Origin: an uncultured Thermoleophilia bacterium
GTDB taxonomy: Bacteria; Actinomycetota; Thermoleophilia; UBA2241
Reading direction: 5' to 3'
Assembly: GCA_903912585.1 (NCBI GenBank)
Contig: CAIWHY010000299.1
Coordinates: 1 to 7,883, forward strand
DNA length: 7,883 nt
The notes below the pieces were generated by a model. The model was not told the DNA's origin. It saw nothing but the letters and a program-made list of their open reading frames with translations, and did not search any database. Position numbers and translations under genes: made by a program. This document shows, piece by piece, positions 6,439 to 7,883 of this stretch. The first letter of the stretch is position 1; each line of letters starts with the position of its first letter.

Positions 6439-7409
6439 GCGCTGCGCCCGGGCGACGCAAGCCGGACTGGCTCAAGATCAAGGCGCCGGCGCCGCGGCAG
6501 TACCGCGCCACCGGCGCTCTGCTCGACGAGCTCGAGCTCCACACCGTCTGCGCCGAGGCGCGCTGCCCCAACAAGGGCGAGTGCTTCGCCTCCGGGACCG
6601 CGACCTTCCTGATCCTCGGCGACGTGTGCACGCGGGCGTGCACGTTCTGCGCCGTGAAGGGTGAGGGGAAGGCCCGGCCGGCCGGCTCGAGCGAGGACGC
6701 GACCGGGGGGCGCGCCGGCACCGACCCCCGGTCCGGCGGCGCCTCCGGCTCCGGCCTCTGCGCCCTCGACGAGGATGAGCCGCGCCGGGTCGCCGAGGCC
6801 GTTCGGCGCCTCGGCCTGCGGCACGTCGTCGTCACCAGCGTCACGCGCGACGATCTTCCCGACGGCGGCGCGGCGCAGTTCGCCGCGACCGTCGGTGCCG
6901 TTCGCGCGGCGACGCCCGCGGCGACCGTCGAGGTGCTGATCCCGGACCTGGGCGGCGATGAAGCGGCGCTGCGCGCCGTGCTCGCCGCCCGCCCCGACGT
7001 GCTGAACCACAACCTCGAGACCGTCCCGCTCCTGTATCCGCGCGTGCGTCCGCAGGCACGCTACGAGCGCTCGCTCGAGCTGCTGGCGCGCGCCGCGGCG
7101 TGGGCGCGCTCGCCGGGGCAGGGCAGCGCCCGCCCGCTGGTGAAGACCGGCCTCATGGTGGGCCTCGGTGAGACGACGGAGGAGGTCGGCGAAGTGCTCG
7201 CCGACGCCGCTTCGGCCGGCGTGGACGCCGTGACCGTCGGCCAATACCTGATGCCGCACGGCGGCTGCCTGCCGGTGGCCCGCTACGTGGCGCCCGAGGA
7301 GTTCGAGGGCTACGAGCGCCGGGGCGTCGCGCTCGGGCTCACCGTGGTCGCGGCGCCCTTCGTGCGCTCGTCCTACCGCGCCGGCGAGCTCCTGGAGCGC
7401 GGCGCGTGA
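6435..7409 (+). CDS. lipA: Lipoyl synthase (radical SAM)
   Basis: LipA inserts two sulfur atoms into protein-bound octanoyl groups, giving the lipoyl cofactor. The 324 residues show both iron-sulfur sites: the auxiliary cluster cysteines C39, C44, C50 (C-x4-C-x5-C) and the radical-SAM C65, C69, C72 (C-x3-C-x2-C). Then follow D-E-P-R-R-V-A-E-A-V, V-T-R-D-D-L-P-D-G-G-A, N-H-N-L-E-T-V, G-L-M-V-G-L-G-E-T and the C-terminal R-S-S-Y (311-314), whose serine ligates the auxiliary cluster. GTG 6435 overlaps the lpdA stop by 4 nt (GTGA), with no good ribosome site of its own, so coupling is likely. Odd points are a roughly 26-residue Gly/Ser/Asp-rich insertion (about 82-107, including an extra Cys109 just after) directly following the radical-SAM motif, and PHGGCLPV (274-281) where LipA normally has P-S-x-x-H-L-P-V. 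Confidence 0.95.
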   Translation: MSAAPGRRKPDWLKIKAPAPRQYRATGALLDELELHTVCAEARCPNKGECFASGTATFLILGDVCTRACTFCAVKGEGKARPAGSSEDATGGRAGTDPRSGGASGSGLCALDEDEPRRVAEAVRRLGLRHVVVTSVTRDDLPDGGAAQFAATVGAVRAATPAATVEVLIPDLGGDEAALRAVLAARPDVLNHNLETVPLLYPRVRPQARYERSLELLARAAAWARSPGQGSARPLVKTGLMVGLGETTEEVGEVLADAASAGVDAVTVGQYLMPHGGCLPVARYVAPEEFEGYERRGVALGLTVVAAPFVRSSYRAGELLERGA

Positions 7410-7883
7410 GCCCGGCCGAGCCTTCGGCAGCGCCTCGCGGCGCGCCGCGGCTCGCCGCCACGCTCCCGCTGCCGACGCCCCAGGTCGTCGTCTTCGACCT
7501 CGACTACACCCTGCTGCGCCCGAGCGACCAGTTCGAGGCGCCGGGCTACGTGCGCACCGGTGCGCGCTTCGGACTCGAGCTGGACCCGGCGCGCTGGCCA
7601 CAGGCGGAGCGCGCCGCCTACGTCGCGGCCGCGGTGCGCCGGGAGGAGACCGGCCTCGTCCACGACGACGGCCTGCTACCGGCGATCGCCGACGCCATCA
7701 TCGCCGGTCTCGGCGGCGGACCTGCCGCCGCCGTCGAGCAGACCGCGCAGGCGATCATCTCCGCCTGGTCGCGAGCGGAGAACTTCGGCCTCTACGACGA
7801 CGTGCTCCCCTGCCTCGACGCAGTGCGCGCCGCCGGCCTCCGCATGGCCCTGCTCTCCAATGCGCTCGGCCACGGCGTGGAGG
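7406..7883 (+). CDS. HAD-superfamily hydrolase (3' end outside window)
   Basis: GTG 7406 overlaps the lipA stop in a GTGA junction, with GGAG at 7394-7397 at useful spacing; the frame then stays open for 159 codons to the window end. HAD motif I is V-V-V-F-D-L-D-Y-T-L-L (27-37), with nucleophile D31, acid/base D33 and T35; motif II is A-L-L-S-N-A (S151). Between them is a helical, Ala-rich stretch of about 110 residues that fits a C1-type alpha-helical cap, as in phosphoglycolate-phosphatase, nucleotidase and dehalogenase branches. Motifs III and IV lie beyond the window. The first 24 residues are Ala/Pro-rich and probably disordered. A phosphatase acting on a small metabolite is the likeliest activity; the substrate cannot be told. 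Its overlap with lipA puts it in the operon, but a role in lipoylation or glycine use is only inferred. Confidence 0.85.
   Translation, partial: MSPAEPSAAPRGAPRLAATLPLPTPQVVVFDLDYTLLRPSDQFEAPGYVRTGARFGLELDPARWPQAERAAYVAAAVRREETGLVHDDGLLPAIADAIIAGLGGGPAAAVEQTAQAIISAWSRAENFGLYDDVLPCLDAVRAAGLRMALLSNALGHGVE

Noticed and set aside
1..7883. CRISPR array, tRNA/rRNA genes, transposase or phage genes
   Set aside because: No regularly spaced repeats, no tRNA cloverleaf pattern or rRNA-like stretch, and no mobile-element protein were seen.

Overview
The window is very GC-rich DNA with a codon pattern (strong G/C third positions) typical of high-GC Actinomycetota. The split P-protein (separate GcvPA and GcvPB), the singleton glycine riboswitch and the Ig-like 'PxLxPxxxAG...GSWRVRA...FSVK' repeat in the first protein suggest a deep-branching actinobacterium (Coriobacteriia- or Thermoleophilia-like) rather than a Streptomyces/Mycobacterium type, which usually carries a fused GcvP. 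This placement is inference. All real genes seen are on the + strand; the long minus-strand open frames are composition shadows.

Layout. 1-516: C-terminal end of an unrelated secreted or surface-type protein with Ig-like repeats, followed by a hairpin (535-559) that may end its transcript. 517-947: intergenic control region holding direct repeats, a candidate extended -10 promoter (622-651), a glycine riboswitch aptamer (about 688-776) and a textbook intrinsic terminator (817-848) in front of the first operon gene. 948-7883: a tightly packed operon gcvH - gcvPA - gcvPB - lipM-like acyltransferase - lpdA - lipA - HAD-family hydrolase (runs off the window). Genes overlap or nearly touch (1-nt gap, 8-nt overlap, 10-nt gap, two GTGA overlaps). 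The only larger gap, 73 nt between gcvPB and the lipM-like gene, is bridged by two mini reading frames chained by stop/start overlaps.

How the genes work together. GcvPA/GcvPB decarboxylate glycine and load the aminomethyl group on the lipoyl arm of GcvH; LpdA reoxidises the dihydrolipoyl arm with NAD+. The lipM-like protein would place octanoate on the GcvH lysine (K66) and LipA would insert the two sulfurs, so the operon encodes both the H-protein and the machinery that makes it active. The T-protein gene (gcvT), needed to release ammonia and pass the C1 unit to tetrahydrofolate, is not in the window. Glycine is expected to turn the operon on by suppressing the leader terminator.

Most notable: Gly/Ser-rich insertions in both LipA (right after the radical-SAM cysteine motif) and LpdA, sharing a G-S-S-E-D peptide; the stop/start mini-ORF chain built from a 23-bp tandem repeat; the riboswitch leader with a possible long-range outer helix; and an uncharacterised HAD protein translationally coupled to LipA. 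I did not find clear evidence of a wholly new system.
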